Both the position numbers and the translations under genes were made by a program. 12,620 nt of DNA from Pseudomonadota bacterium. Lineage in GTDB: Bacteria; Pseudomonadota; Alphaproteobacteria; Micropepsales; Micropepsaceae. Under the pieces are notes generated by a model. That model did not search any database and was not told where the DNA came from. It saw only the letters and a program-made list of their open reading frames with translations. Positions 1-6,419 of this stretch are shown here, piece by piece; positions within the stretch are counted from its first letter, which is position 1, and each line of letters begins with the position of its first letter. The stretch lies in the NCBI GenBank assembly GCA_021808875.1, contig JAKBAU010000073.1:1-12620 (forward strand). Direction: 5' to 3'.

Positions 1-609
1 TGCAGCCAGCGTGTGACTATCACGGTGACCAGCATAGAAGAGCTCGAGCTGCGGCATGCCCAGCCCCGCCATGACGAGGCTGTAGGCAGCATAGCTACCG
101 CAAATCACGATCAGCGCGTTGAAGAGCAAATGGGCACGCTGGCCCCGGGTACTGAAGATCACGGCAAGCGCGAATGCGAGCCCATAAGTCGTGAGCTTCA
201 TCGCCTCGGTGAGGGTACGCCAGGGCGCAATCGACACCGCGCCAGTCCAGTTGCCGAGCTGGCCTGCAGCATCGCGCCATACCCAGTTGGTGACAGGCAG
301 CGGGAGAACCGGCAGGGCCTGGAGAAAGGACCAGAGCAGGCATAGGAGCCCGAGGAGCAGTGGCAATTTCAGGCGGAACCAGAGTTCCTGTACTGGGGTT
401 AGCGAGGACAGGCCGGCACACCACAAAAGCCAGCTCGCCGCAATCAGAAAGCTGAGAAGTGCCCACGCCCATGGCCGGTTGCTGCCGAGGGGAAAAGGTG
501 CCCAGGCCAGGGTGATCAGAAAAAGTAGGAAGCTTAGGTTTTGCAGCCACAGCCGGGCCCTGAAGGCGAGGCCGGGAGTAAATCGCTCAAGCGCAGCGGA
601 GGCTGCCAT
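1..609 (-). CDS. O-antigen ligase / Wzy-type polysaccharide polymerase, N-terminal part (runs off the left edge)
   Basis: The reverse strand reads open from an ATG at 609 to the window edge, giving 203 residues without a stop, so the C-terminal part is missing. The translation is strongly hydrophobic, with likely membrane segments near residues 25-38, 47-66, 82-100, 140-153 and 160-182. It carries the stretch PFPLGSNRPWAWALLSF (39-55) and SIAPWRT (126-132), both typical of bacterial O-antigen ligase/EPS polymerase (Wzy/WaaL, PF04932-type) N-termini. Such inner-membrane proteins polymerise undecaprenyl-linked repeat units or transfer polymer to an acceptor. The catalytic periplasmic loop lies beyond the window, so polymerase cannot be told from ligase. 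The start codon shares one base with the stop of the kinase gene (TGATG), with GGCGAG just upstream, implying translational coupling. Its position after wzc favours a Wzy role in EPS assembly. Confidence 0.85.
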   Translation of the reverse strand, partial: MAASAALERFTPGLAFRARLWLQNLSFLLFLITLAWAPFPLGSNRPWAWALLSFLIAASWLLWCAGLSSLTPVQELWFRLKLPLLLGLLCLLWSFLQALPVLPLPVTNWVWRDAAGQLGNWTGAVSIAPWRTLTEAMKLTTYGLAFALAVIFSTRGQRAHLLFNALIVICGSYAAYSLVMAGLGMPQLELFYAGHRDSHTLAA

Positions 610-2852
610 CACTCGCCGTAATATTTGCTGTAACGATCGTAGCGTTGATAGCCGTAGCTATAATTGCGATAGCGGTCAATATCCGCACGGGTCAACGCCA
701 CGCCGGCCACATGAGCCTTAACCCCCGCAAGGATTTGCGCCGCCCCGACCACCGCCTCTCGCGGCGTCTTCTCCCAGCGTACGACAAACAGGACTGCGTC
801 CATCAAGGGCGCGATCAGTTTGGTATCCATGACCGGCAACAAGGGTGCCGAATCGATCACCACCAGATCGAACTGCTGCTTGAATGCCTCGAGCAACCGT
901 TCCAGGCGACGTGACCCAAGCACGTCATGGGGGTTGGATTTGATGGAAGTCGCCGGCAGCACAAGGACGCTCGACTTGGGATCCTTGCGGATGCATTGGG
1001 CAATGTCTGCCCCAAGCGCCACGACTTCAACCAGTCCCTGTTCGATGGGCCCAAAGCCAATGGCCTCCGCAAGGCTGGGATTACGCAGGTCAGCGTCGAC
1101 CAGAAGCACGCGTTGGCCACCACGCGCGGCGCTGCGCGCGATGCTGAGGGCAACAGTCGATTTGCCTTCATCCGGAATGGATGAGGTCACAAGCAGGAGC
1201 TTGGGCTTGGTTGCGCCTTTACTCAGCGCCACCCCCATGTGCACACCCCGCACCGCTTCAGCAAAGGCTGACAAGGGCTTGTCAATCACCAGATCGGCAA
1301 CGTTGGTTTTAGCTTTTGCTTTCGCGCTGCGCTTCAGCTCCGGCAGAATTCCAATAACTGGCACGCCCAGAGCACGCTCGACCTGCGCCGCACGACGAAA
1401 GCCGAAATCAAGACGCTCTGCGATGACAGCAAAACCGAGCCCAAGCACGATGCCGCCGATCATCGCCAGTTCCAGATCATGGCCCTTGGCCGGCGCACTG
1501 GGCGTTGTGGGCACTACTGCGCGGGAGATGATGCGCGCATCGGGGGTCTCCATGCTCTTGGTACCCTGGGTTTCTTTGAACTTGCTCAGAAACGCCTGAT
1601 AGAGCTGATGCGCCGAATTCGCCCTCGCCTGGAGCGCCGAAAGCTTGACCATGGCCTGGCTTTGCGACTGGGTCTGGTGCTCGAGACTGTCCAGGCTTGA
1701 CTGCAGGGAGTTGACCTGGGCCTGTGCGACGTCAACGTCATTGGCGACGGTTTCGACGACACGTTTGACCTCCTCGCGGATCTTCTGCTTGATGCTCTTG
1801 ATCTGCGAATTGATGTCGATCATCTTCGGATGACGGGGGCCGTAGACGGTTGCCAGCTGCGCCCTTTCGCGCATGAGATTGGCTTCCTGCTCCCGCAGAG
1901 TCGAAATCATCCCGGACTGAAATACCTGTCCGATATCCTCGGCATGGCCACTGGCTTGCAGCTGCTTGACGCGCGAATATTTGGCCTGCGCCTCCGCCAT
2001 CTGGGAGCGGGCGGTGATCAGCTGGGCGTTGATTTGGGCAAGCTGCTGGCCAATCACCGATCCCCCATTGGGGGTGTCGTTGATACCGTGCCTGGCCTTA
2101 TAGGCCTCGACCGCCTCATCATCGCTCTCCATCTGCTGTGAGAGCTGCTGTAAGCGGCTGGAGAGCCATTTCGCGGTCTTGTTGGTGGCGGCAAACTTGG
2201 CCTCGAGCTGATCTTGCACATATTGCTCGGCGATGGCATTGGCGAGACGGGCCGCCATTTCAGGGATCGGCGAGGCTACGTTGATCTGCATCGCTGTCGA
2301 GCCGCCGACCTCATTCACGGTTTCCGAATCGAGCAGATGCTGGATCGCCGCCTCGCGCAGCTCGAGCTTCTGTTCGGCCGGTGTTAGCACCACTTTTTGC
2401 GGGTGAGAAAACCAGTGCAGCGGATTGATCGCCGCGCGGATCTGGCTGAACAGGCTGGGAGTGGCCGGCGGTTCCGCACTCGGACGATCGAGGTGCAGCT
2501 GTTTGACCACCCTGCCCATCAATTCGCGCGAATGGAGTATCTGAATCTGATTTTCAATCGACGTGGAGTCGGTGGGCAGGCCCGAGAGCACGGCATCGAT
2601 GCCCATCATCTTGTTGTGCTGTCCCCCGAGCATCACGAAGGCTGAGGCGTCGTAGATCGGGGTCATACGAAACACCATCACCGCCGCAATGGCGACGACG
2701 GCCAGTGCCGTACCCAGTATCAGGCGATAGCGCATGCGGAAGAGCCGCAGCACCACCGAAAGATTGATCCCGCCATTCTCGGTGTCACCTCCCTCGACCC
2801 CCTGGTCGAGCGGTAGAACGGGCTGGCGGAGGAAGGACCGATCCATGTTCAT
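609..2852 (-). CDS. wzc: Polysaccharide co-polymerase / BY-kinase (Wzc/ExoP/GumC-type tyrosine autokinase)
   Basis: A 747-residue inner-membrane protein that should control EPS chain length and undergo tyrosine autophosphorylation. Order: cytoplasmic N-terminus, TM1 at about 43-61, a Wzz-type periplasmic region with long coiled-coil stretches (about 205-430) including YGPRHPKM (337-344), a Pro-containing segment and TM2 (about 461-478), then a cytoplasmic kinase domain. The kinase shows Walker A SSIPDEGKST (557-566), Walker A' LLVDADLRNPSL (583-594) and Walker B LVVIDSAP (663-670). The tail is rich in tyrosine, with Tyr at 728, 731, 733, 735, 738, 741, 744 and 745, the usual autophosphorylation cluster. 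The length is normal for a fused co-polymerase/kinase. The start is ATG at 2852 behind a poor Shine-Dalgarno (TTGAG); a second ATG two codons on (2846) is possible. It ends in a one-base overlap with the polymerase/ligase gene and lies 96 bp after the beta-barrel gene. Confidence 0.95.
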   Translation of the reverse strand: MNMDRSFLRQPVLPLDQGVEGGDTENGGINLSVVLRLFRMRYRLILGTALAVVAIAAVMVFRMTPIYDASAFVMLGGQHNKMMGIDAVLSGLPTDSTSIENQIQILHSRELMGRVVKQLHLDRPSAEPPATPSLFSQIRAAINPLHWFSHPQKVVLTPAEQKLELREAAIQHLLDSETVNEVGGSTAMQINVASPIPEMAARLANAIAEQYVQDQLEAKFAATNKTAKWLSSRLQQLSQQMESDDEAVEAYKARHGINDTPNGGSVIGQQLAQINAQLITARSQMAEAQAKYSRVKQLQASGHAEDIGQVFQSGMISTLREQEANLMRERAQLATVYGPRHPKMIDINSQIKSIKQKIREEVKRVVETVANDVDVAQAQVNSLQSSLDSLEHQTQSQSQAMVKLSALQARANSAHQLYQAFLSKFKETQGTKSMETPDARIISRAVVPTTPSAPAKGHDLELAMIGGIVLGLGFAVIAERLDFGFRRAAQVERALGVPVIGILPELKRSAKAKAKTNVADLVIDKPLSAFAEAVRGVHMGVALSKGATKPKLLLVTSSIPDEGKSTVALSIARSAARGGQRVLLVDADLRNPSLAEAIGFGPIEQGLVEVVALGADIAQCIRKDPKSSVLVLPATSIKSNPHDVLGSRRLERLLEAFKQQFDLVVIDSAPLLPVMDTKLIAPLMDAVLFVVRWEKTPREAVVGAAQILAGVKAHVAGVALTRADIDRYRNYSYGYQRYDRYSKYYGE

Positions 2853-2865
2853 CTCAACGCCACGC

Positions 2866-2893
2866 CAAGCTGACGGTGTTGCCCGTCAGCTTG
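2866..2893 (-). promoter_or_regulatory. 11 bp hairpin between the beta-barrel and kinase genes
   Basis: A perfect 11 bp stem, CAAGCTGACGG paired with CCGTCAGCTTG, encloses a 6-base loop. It lies in the 96 bp gap and ends only 13 bases before the kinase ATG at 2852. No T-run follows on the minus strand, so it is not a standard Rho-independent terminator. It could be an mRNA processing or stability element, or could limit access to the weak ribosome binding site of the kinase gene. The structure is seen in the sequence; its function is inferred. Confidence 0.5.
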
Positions 2894-2948
2894 CGCCTCC
2901 GCAGACATTGCGATTTGCTGATGGCAGGTCGGCACGTCAGCGGCTCCG

Positions 2949-4265
2949 CTAGAGATAAAAACTGATGCCGAGATGGGCGACATTATCGGTGAATGCCTGC
3001 AACGGATCATTTGAACCACGATCCTGGTAATCATAACCAAAATTCATGCTCATATCGTGGTTCATCAGGTAGCTGATATTGATACCCGCGGTCATATACC
3101 GGTCATCGAGAGGCGTACCGTTGAAGCGCGAGTCGGTGTAACCGAGATAACCATTCAGCATGATGTTCTGACGCATGCTGAAATCTGCAGCGAGACGTAC
3201 CGACTGATCGTCTTCGGTCGACGCCTGACTAATGGTGGTACCATTGAGCTTGCGTGATGCGGTTAGATGAAACGTCCACAGGGGATCGAAGTAATAGTCG
3301 AGATTGGCGCCCCAATCGAGACCAGCAACATTGGGCAACGGCGCGTTGTAATCCTGCTTCAGATATCCGGCATAAAGGGTGCCCACGATCAGCTGGGTGA
3401 CCTTGGCCTGGATACCAGCGTTTGCGGCATAGCCATGACTGTTACGATCGAAGCCGTTGCGGTCCTGGTGCAGCTGGTAGACATCCTGCGCGTCCGCGCC
3501 TTCCACATAGACCGAGTAACCAGGGGAAAACTGATAATAGACGCGCGTGTAGACGGTATATTCGGTGCGGTTGCGGTCGGTATTACTGAGCGGGGGAAGG
3601 TCGAAAAGGGGAGTATTGAAATAGTCATAGCGATCGAAGGTGCCACCGATCGCAAAACCGAGCGAATAAGGCCGGTAGCTGAACTCCGTGGCACCATGTG
3701 TGACGTGATAGAGGGTCGGAACGATGGCCGCGAAGGGCTGGTCCGGCGAGACGCGGGACTCATGGAGCACGTTGTAGCTGCCGGTTGCCTTCAGCGTGAC
3801 GCCACGGGTGATATCAAGCAGTCCACTGAGGCCGGCATTCCAGTCATTATGACCCTCTGAATGGCGGCGGTAATATTGATAGCCACTAAAGCCGGCGAAA
3901 AAGTCGAGGGCATTTCGGGCCCATTCCGAATCGATGGCGACCTGCGGATTTTCGGAATAAAAAATGTCGCCAATCTGCCCGGTCGGTCGTCTGTACACGT
4001 TATCGTCGCCAGAGAGCGCCAGCTGGAGCGACGGAAACATGCGAAAGCCACCCATGGGCAGGCCCTTGACCGCATAGGGGCCGCTCGGCAACTGGGCCCC
4101 GGTATAGTGGCTGGCGGAAATTGCGCTCGAATAGCCGGAACCGATGGACGCACTGCCCATCATGTTCGGCTGCGTGGGGCCACCGTCGACCTGGGCCAAA
4201 GCTGGCCCGGCCGCGGTTACGGCCATCATCGCCGCCACTGCCATTAATGCGTAGTCCGTCCGCAT
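2949..4265 (-). CDS. Outer-membrane beta-barrel protein (BBP2-like), EPS-cluster type
   Basis: A 438-residue exported protein. A signal peptide covers residues 1-24 (MRTDYAL, a hydrophobic AVAAMMAVTAAG core, cut after PALA). The rest alternates short aromatic and polar strands with many Tyr, Asn and Gly residues, as in outer-membrane beta-barrels. It ends VAHLGISFYL, an amphipathic last strand, although the final residue is Leu and not the more usual Phe. This matches the 'outer membrane beta-barrel' / putative beta-barrel porin 2 proteins found in EPS loci. A likely role is the outer-membrane conduit or anchor for the polymer, working with the short OPX protein encoded upstream. ATG at 4265 is chosen, with GGGAG eight bases before it; a GTG one codon earlier (4268) is equally readable and would add one residue. 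No enzyme motifs are seen. Confidence 0.8.
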   Translation of the reverse strand: MRTDYALMAVAAMMAVTAAGPALAQVDGGPTQPNMMGSASIGSGYSSAISASHYTGAQLPSGPYAVKGLPMGGFRMFPSLQLALSGDDNVYRRPTGQIGDIFYSENPQVAIDSEWARNALDFFAGFSGYQYYRRHSEGHNDWNAGLSGLLDITRGVTLKATGSYNVLHESRVSPDQPFAAIVPTLYHVTHGATEFSYRPYSLGFAIGGTFDRYDYFNTPLFDLPPLSNTDRNRTEYTVYTRVYYQFSPGYSVYVEGADAQDVYQLHQDRNGFDRNSHGYAANAGIQAKVTQLIVGTLYAGYLKQDYNAPLPNVAGLDWGANLDYYFDPLWTFHLTASRKLNGTTISQASTEDDQSVRLAADFSMRQNIMLNGYLGYTDSRFNGTPLDDRYMTAGINISYLMNHDMSMNFGYDYQDRGSNDPLQAFTDNVAHLGISFYL

Positions 4266-4280
4266 CACTCAATCTCCCGC

Positions 4281-4295
4281 ACCTTTGGGAAAGGT
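4281..4295 (-). promoter_or_regulatory. Short hairpin in the leader of the beta-barrel gene
   Basis: ACCTTT and AAAGGT form a 6 bp perfect stem around a 3-base loop, directly before the GGGAG ribosome binding site of the beta-barrel gene. It lies in the 70 bp between the Ala-rich gene and the barrel gene. It may affect translation or mRNA stability. The stem is short and could be chance. Confidence 0.25.
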
Positions 4296-4321
4296 ACGTC
4301 ATAAAAATTAACCAAACCACG

Positions 4322-4337
4322 AGGGCCACCGGGCCCT
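4322..4337 (-). terminator. Weak terminator or attenuator overlapping the stop of the Ala-rich gene
   Basis: On the minus strand AGGGCC and GGCCCT make a 6 bp GC-rich stem with a 4-base loop. It overlaps the TAG stop of the Ala-rich protein gene (4338-4336). The following minus-strand sequence turns T-rich, with a TTTTT run about 14 bases after the stem. The stem is short and the T-run is displaced, so at most partial termination before the barrel gene is expected. Confidence 0.3.
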
Positions 4338-5190
4338 AGCTGCAAGAAGGATTGTTACAGGGCGGCAAAGCCGCGTTACTGGTACCTACACTCGGGTTTC
4401 CGGTGATCGACTGGGTAGAGCCTTGGCCGCCGGCCGCGGTCGCCCCACTCTGGCTCCCGGCAGGCTGTGACGCCGGCAACGTGACCGTAGTGACGCTATT
4501 TACAGTGCCTCCTACGACCGCCGAAGGCGGTTGGACGCTTTTATCTGCCAGCTGCGTCGAACCGCCGCTGACAACCACCGCAGTGGCATAGCTCTGGGTC
4601 ATGCCCGAGGGCGCCACATTAGCCACGGTGGTGCTGATCTCGATGGCTGCGCTTGGGTTGGACTGGGCCACTGTCGCCGCAGCAGCACCGAGGCCCGAGC
4701 CCACTTCTGTGGTCGGCAAATTCTGTTGCGCGCTTGCCGCAATGACGGTCTGGACCGCCATGGCCGGCGGCGCCCCGCCAGCAACCGCTCCGCTCGTGAC
4801 CTGCGCCACGGCGATGGGAACCGCCACTCCCGAAGTCACCGCCGCCGAAAGCACGGCCGGCACAGCGATGGTCAACGGCACGAGGCTGGCGGCGGCCTCC
4901 ACCACCGTCGACAATGATAAATTACCCGAACTCGCCAATGTTGCCGCGACCACCGCGGCAATTGCCTCGGTGATCGCCTGGATCCGGGCCTGCCCCTTGA
5001 GGGCTGGACTTATGTTCTTGAGCGCTTCAGTGAGTTGCTGCTTTGCGGCGGCCAATTGGGACGCCTTCAGCACACTGCCATCGGCCCGGGCAAATTTGGT
5101 AAACGGACTAGGGGACAGGGCGACAAAGGCCACCGCCAGCGTGATGGCGCCCAAGCTCACCCTGATTTTGCGCTGTCTTGCCCGCATCAT
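4336..5190 (-). CDS. Secreted Ala/Val/Ser/Thr-rich protein of unknown function
   Basis: I do not recognise a family. The chosen start is ATG at 5190, with AAAAGGGG placed correctly upstream, giving 284 residues; an adjacent ATG at 5187 is also possible. The open frame extends upstream to 5304, but that part reads as poor coding sequence and would bury the signal peptide. Residues 1-36 look like a signal peptide: a basic start (RARQRKIR), a hydrophobic core (AITLAVAFVAL), and a probable cut after FARA. Residues 42-90 look helical. Residues 98-155 hold degenerate units of about 15 residues with a Pro and a VTSG-like end (near 111, 125 and 141). The C-terminal 70 residues are Gly/Ser/Thr/Gln-rich and low in complexity. 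It ends PPCNNPSCS, with its only two cysteines at 278 and 283. Its place between the OPX and barrel genes suggests an envelope or matrix protein linked to EPS export. Confidence 0.7.
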   Translation of the reverse strand: MMRARQRKIRVSLGAITLAVAFVALSPSPFTKFARADGSVLKASQLAAAKQQLTEALKNISPALKGQARIQAITEAIAAVVAATLASSGNLSLSTVVEAAASLVPLTIAVPAVLSAAVTSGVAVPIAVAQVTSGAVAGGAPPAMAVQTVIAASAQQNLPTTEVGSGLGAAAATVAQSNPSAAIEISTTVANVAPSGMTQSYATAVVVSGGSTQLADKSVQPPSAVVGGTVNSVTTVTLPASQPAGSQSGATAAGGQGSTQSITGNPSVGTSNAALPPCNNPSCS

Positions 5191-5264
5191 GGCAAGCCCC
5201 TTTTCGTTCTGGTTCGGCCCCTGCCGACAATGGGCGACAACGGATATTGTCACCCGAAATGCCA

Positions 5265-5295
5265 ATAATAGCACAATTCGCCCTGCGATAGTCCA
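5265..5295 (-). promoter_or_regulatory. Candidate extended -10 promoter for the Ala-rich/barrel/kinase/polymerase genes
   Basis: On the minus strand TGCTATTAT (5273-5265) is an extended -10 element whose hexamer matches TATAAT at 5 of 6 positions. A weak -35-like TGGACT lies at 5295-5290, with 19 bp spacing. Transcription would start near 5258, leaving a leader of about 70 bases before the ATG at 5190. A small dyad, GATGG/CCATC (5327-5339), lies just upstream of the -35 region and could be an operator. This is read by eye only. Confidence 0.3.
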
Positions 5296-5432
5296 CTGCT
5301 TCAAATTTAGCTAGTGGGCCGCCCGGGATGGAACCCATCTACGCCCTTATGTCGCGACTGGATCATCGATCAGGCTGCAGAGTTCGGCCTTAAACGCCGA
5401 AAAACAGGGCTTCTCAGGAAGGGATGATGGTG

Positions 5433-5480
5433 CCGGACAATCTGTCTGCAAAGGTTCCGGACAATCTGTCTGCAAAGGTT
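5433..5480. repeat. Perfect 24 bp tandem direct repeat (two copies) with an internal dyad
   Basis: Positions 5433-5456 and 5457-5480 are identical, head-to-tail 24 bp units beginning CCGGACAATCTGTC and ending GCAAAGGTT. Each unit contains the dyad GACA-ATC-TGTC, so two operator-like half-site pairs sit 24 bp apart. They lie about 170 bp upstream of the candidate promoter and between two genes of the locus. A perfect duplication of this length is not expected by chance. It may be a regulator binding site or simply a recent local duplication. Confidence 0.9.
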
Positions 5481-5521
5481 AATGTCGCACACGAAAGATG
5501 ACAAAACAGTCATTCTGGCAA

Positions 5522-5555
5522 CAATAACATAATTACAACGTGGGGCCCACCACGT
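5522..5555 (-). terminator. Possible terminator after the OPX gene
   Basis: The minus strand has ACGTGG and CCACGT arms (6 bp) around a 6-base loop (5555-5538), starting inside the TGA stop of the OPX gene. A T-rich but interrupted stretch, TGTAATTATGTTATTG, follows. This fits a weak Rho-independent terminator and agrees with a new control region starting downstream. Confidence 0.4.
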
Positions 5556-6319
5556 CAGAAGAACCGCTCGGGAACCCGAATGATGTCACCCGGTTCCACC
5601 TTAGTCTTCTCGCTCGCAGGCATTTCTACCTCTTTGTCGGACCCCGCCCGCCGCACGTAAACATCGGATTCGTCAGCCCGGAAGGTATAGCCACCAGCCA
5701 GCGCAACCGCCGTAATGACACTCATTCCCATCACATAGGGGTACTGCCCCGGCGCCTTGACCTCTCCCAGGATATAAAATGGCCGGTTGCTGGTGACCTC
5801 GATGCTGACGCTGGGGTTGACGAGAAAGCCCTTGGACAGCGCTGCGGTGAGGGTGCGCTGCAGCTGCGGCACAGTTTTGCCGGCCGCCTTGACCTGGCCA
5901 ATCAGCGGAAACTGGATGTTCCCGCTGCCGTCGACGAGGTAATTGCCGTCGAGGTCGTGCTGGCCGAAAATATTGATGTGGAGCTTGTCGCCGGTGCCCA
6001 GAACATAGGCAGCCTCAGCATCGGGCGGAGCCTTATTGGCCTTGGTCTTGTTGCCAGCGTTTGCCGCGTCGCTAACCGCATCTGTTGCAGCCACTGGCGC
6101 CGCACCTGCTGTCCCAGCAGAGGCATCAGCGAACTGATTGAGATCTGAGCGCGCGGCACAGGGAGAGAGTTTCGAGGATGCCATCGCCGCGCCTGTGGCG
6201 AAGTGCACAGCCTGCCCGGGCGGCGGCACCGCGGCCAGCGCCATGCCGCCGGCTGCCATCAGCCCCGCCACAACAATGAGCCCAAACTGGGCTTTCGTCA
6301 GTACACGCCAGAGACGCAT
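5555..6319 (-). CDS. Polysaccharide export protein, short OPX (Wza-family) protein
   Basis: A 254-residue periplasmic protein of the outer-membrane polysaccharide export family. ATG at 6319 is chosen (AGGA seven to eight bases upstream); the frame also has a TTG one codon earlier. Residues 1-29 are a signal peptide (hydrophobic GLIVVAGLMAAGGMALA). There is no lipobox cysteine; the only Cys is at 54, so it is probably not a lipoprotein. An Ala-rich linker (about 60-100) precedes a Poly_export domain (about 104-176: YVLGTGDKLHINIFG, NIQFPLIGQV) and one SLBB domain (about 178-225: FYILGEVKAPGQYPY, AVALAGGYTFRA). The protein ends right after GDIIRVPERFF, so it lacks the extra SLBB repeats and the C-terminal membrane helix of E. 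coli Wza (about 380 residues). It therefore cannot make its own outer-membrane pore and probably works with the nearby beta-barrel. Confidence 0.92.
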   Translation of the reverse strand: MRLWRVLTKAQFGLIVVAGLMAAGGMALAAVPPPGQAVHFATGAAMASSKLSPCAARSDLNQFADASAGTAGAAPVAATDAVSDAANAGNKTKANKAPPDAEAAYVLGTGDKLHINIFGQHDLDGNYLVDGSGNIQFPLIGQVKAAGKTVPQLQRTLTAALSKGFLVNPSVSIEVTSNRPFYILGEVKAPGQYPYVMGMSVITAVALAGGYTFRADESDVYVRRAGSDKEVEMPASEKTKVEPGDIIRVPERFF

Positions 6320-6374
6320 CAAAGCTTCCTGTTACGCCTTCCGTGTCATGCCGATGCTACACGCTCGTACGCAC

Positions 6375-6419
6375 GAAACCAGTTTCATGTTGTTTAGCTG
6401 CACAACCGGAACTAGTGCA
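6375..6419 (-). promoter_or_regulatory. Two small dyads between the phosphatase and OPX genes
   Basis: In the 92 bp gap there is a GAAAC-CA-GTTTC dyad (6375-6386). TGCAC and GTGCA arms at 6399-6403 and 6415-6419 form a 5 bp hairpin across the phosphatase stop codon. No T-run follows, so read-through into the OPX gene is likely. Function is unknown and chance is a real possibility. Confidence 0.2.

Larger units (their letters stand above)
5191..5554. other. 364 bp intergenic region between the OPX gene and the Ala-rich gene
   Basis: No credible gene is seen here. On the minus strand it holds, in order, a possible terminator after the OPX gene (5555-5522), a perfect 24 bp tandem duplication (5480-5433), a short dyad (5339-5327), an extended -10 candidate (5273-5265) and the ribosome binding site at about 5200. 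This layout looks like a transcription-unit boundary with its own control region: the second half of the locus (Ala-rich protein to polymerase) is probably expressed at least partly from here. Confidence 0.5.

Noticed and set aside
95..550. A 151-codon minus-strand frame in the left end
   Set aside because: It is out of frame with the polymerase/ligase gene, which shows clear membrane segments and family motifs over the same bases.
820..1599. A 259-codon plus-strand open frame opposite the kinase gene
   Set aside because: It is antisense to the well-supported kinase coding frame, is full of Arg/Ser/Thr/Pro as expected of a shadow frame in GC-rich DNA, and has no recognisable domain.
5191..5304. 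Upstream extension of the Ala-rich protein (38 extra residues from a start at 5304)
   Set aside because: The ATG at 5190 has AAAAGGGG upstream and begins a proper signal peptide. The extension contains the candidate promoter and would hide the signal peptide.
4601..5314. A 237-codon plus-strand open frame opposite the Ala-rich gene
   Set aside because: The Ala-rich minus-strand gene has a ribosome site and signal peptide; the opposite frame is the expected GC-rich mirror of an Ala/Val-rich gene.
5433..5480. CRISPR array or insertion-sequence end
   Set aside because: There are only two units with no spacer between them, so it is not a CRISPR. No transposase, terminal inverted repeats or target duplication is visible nearby.
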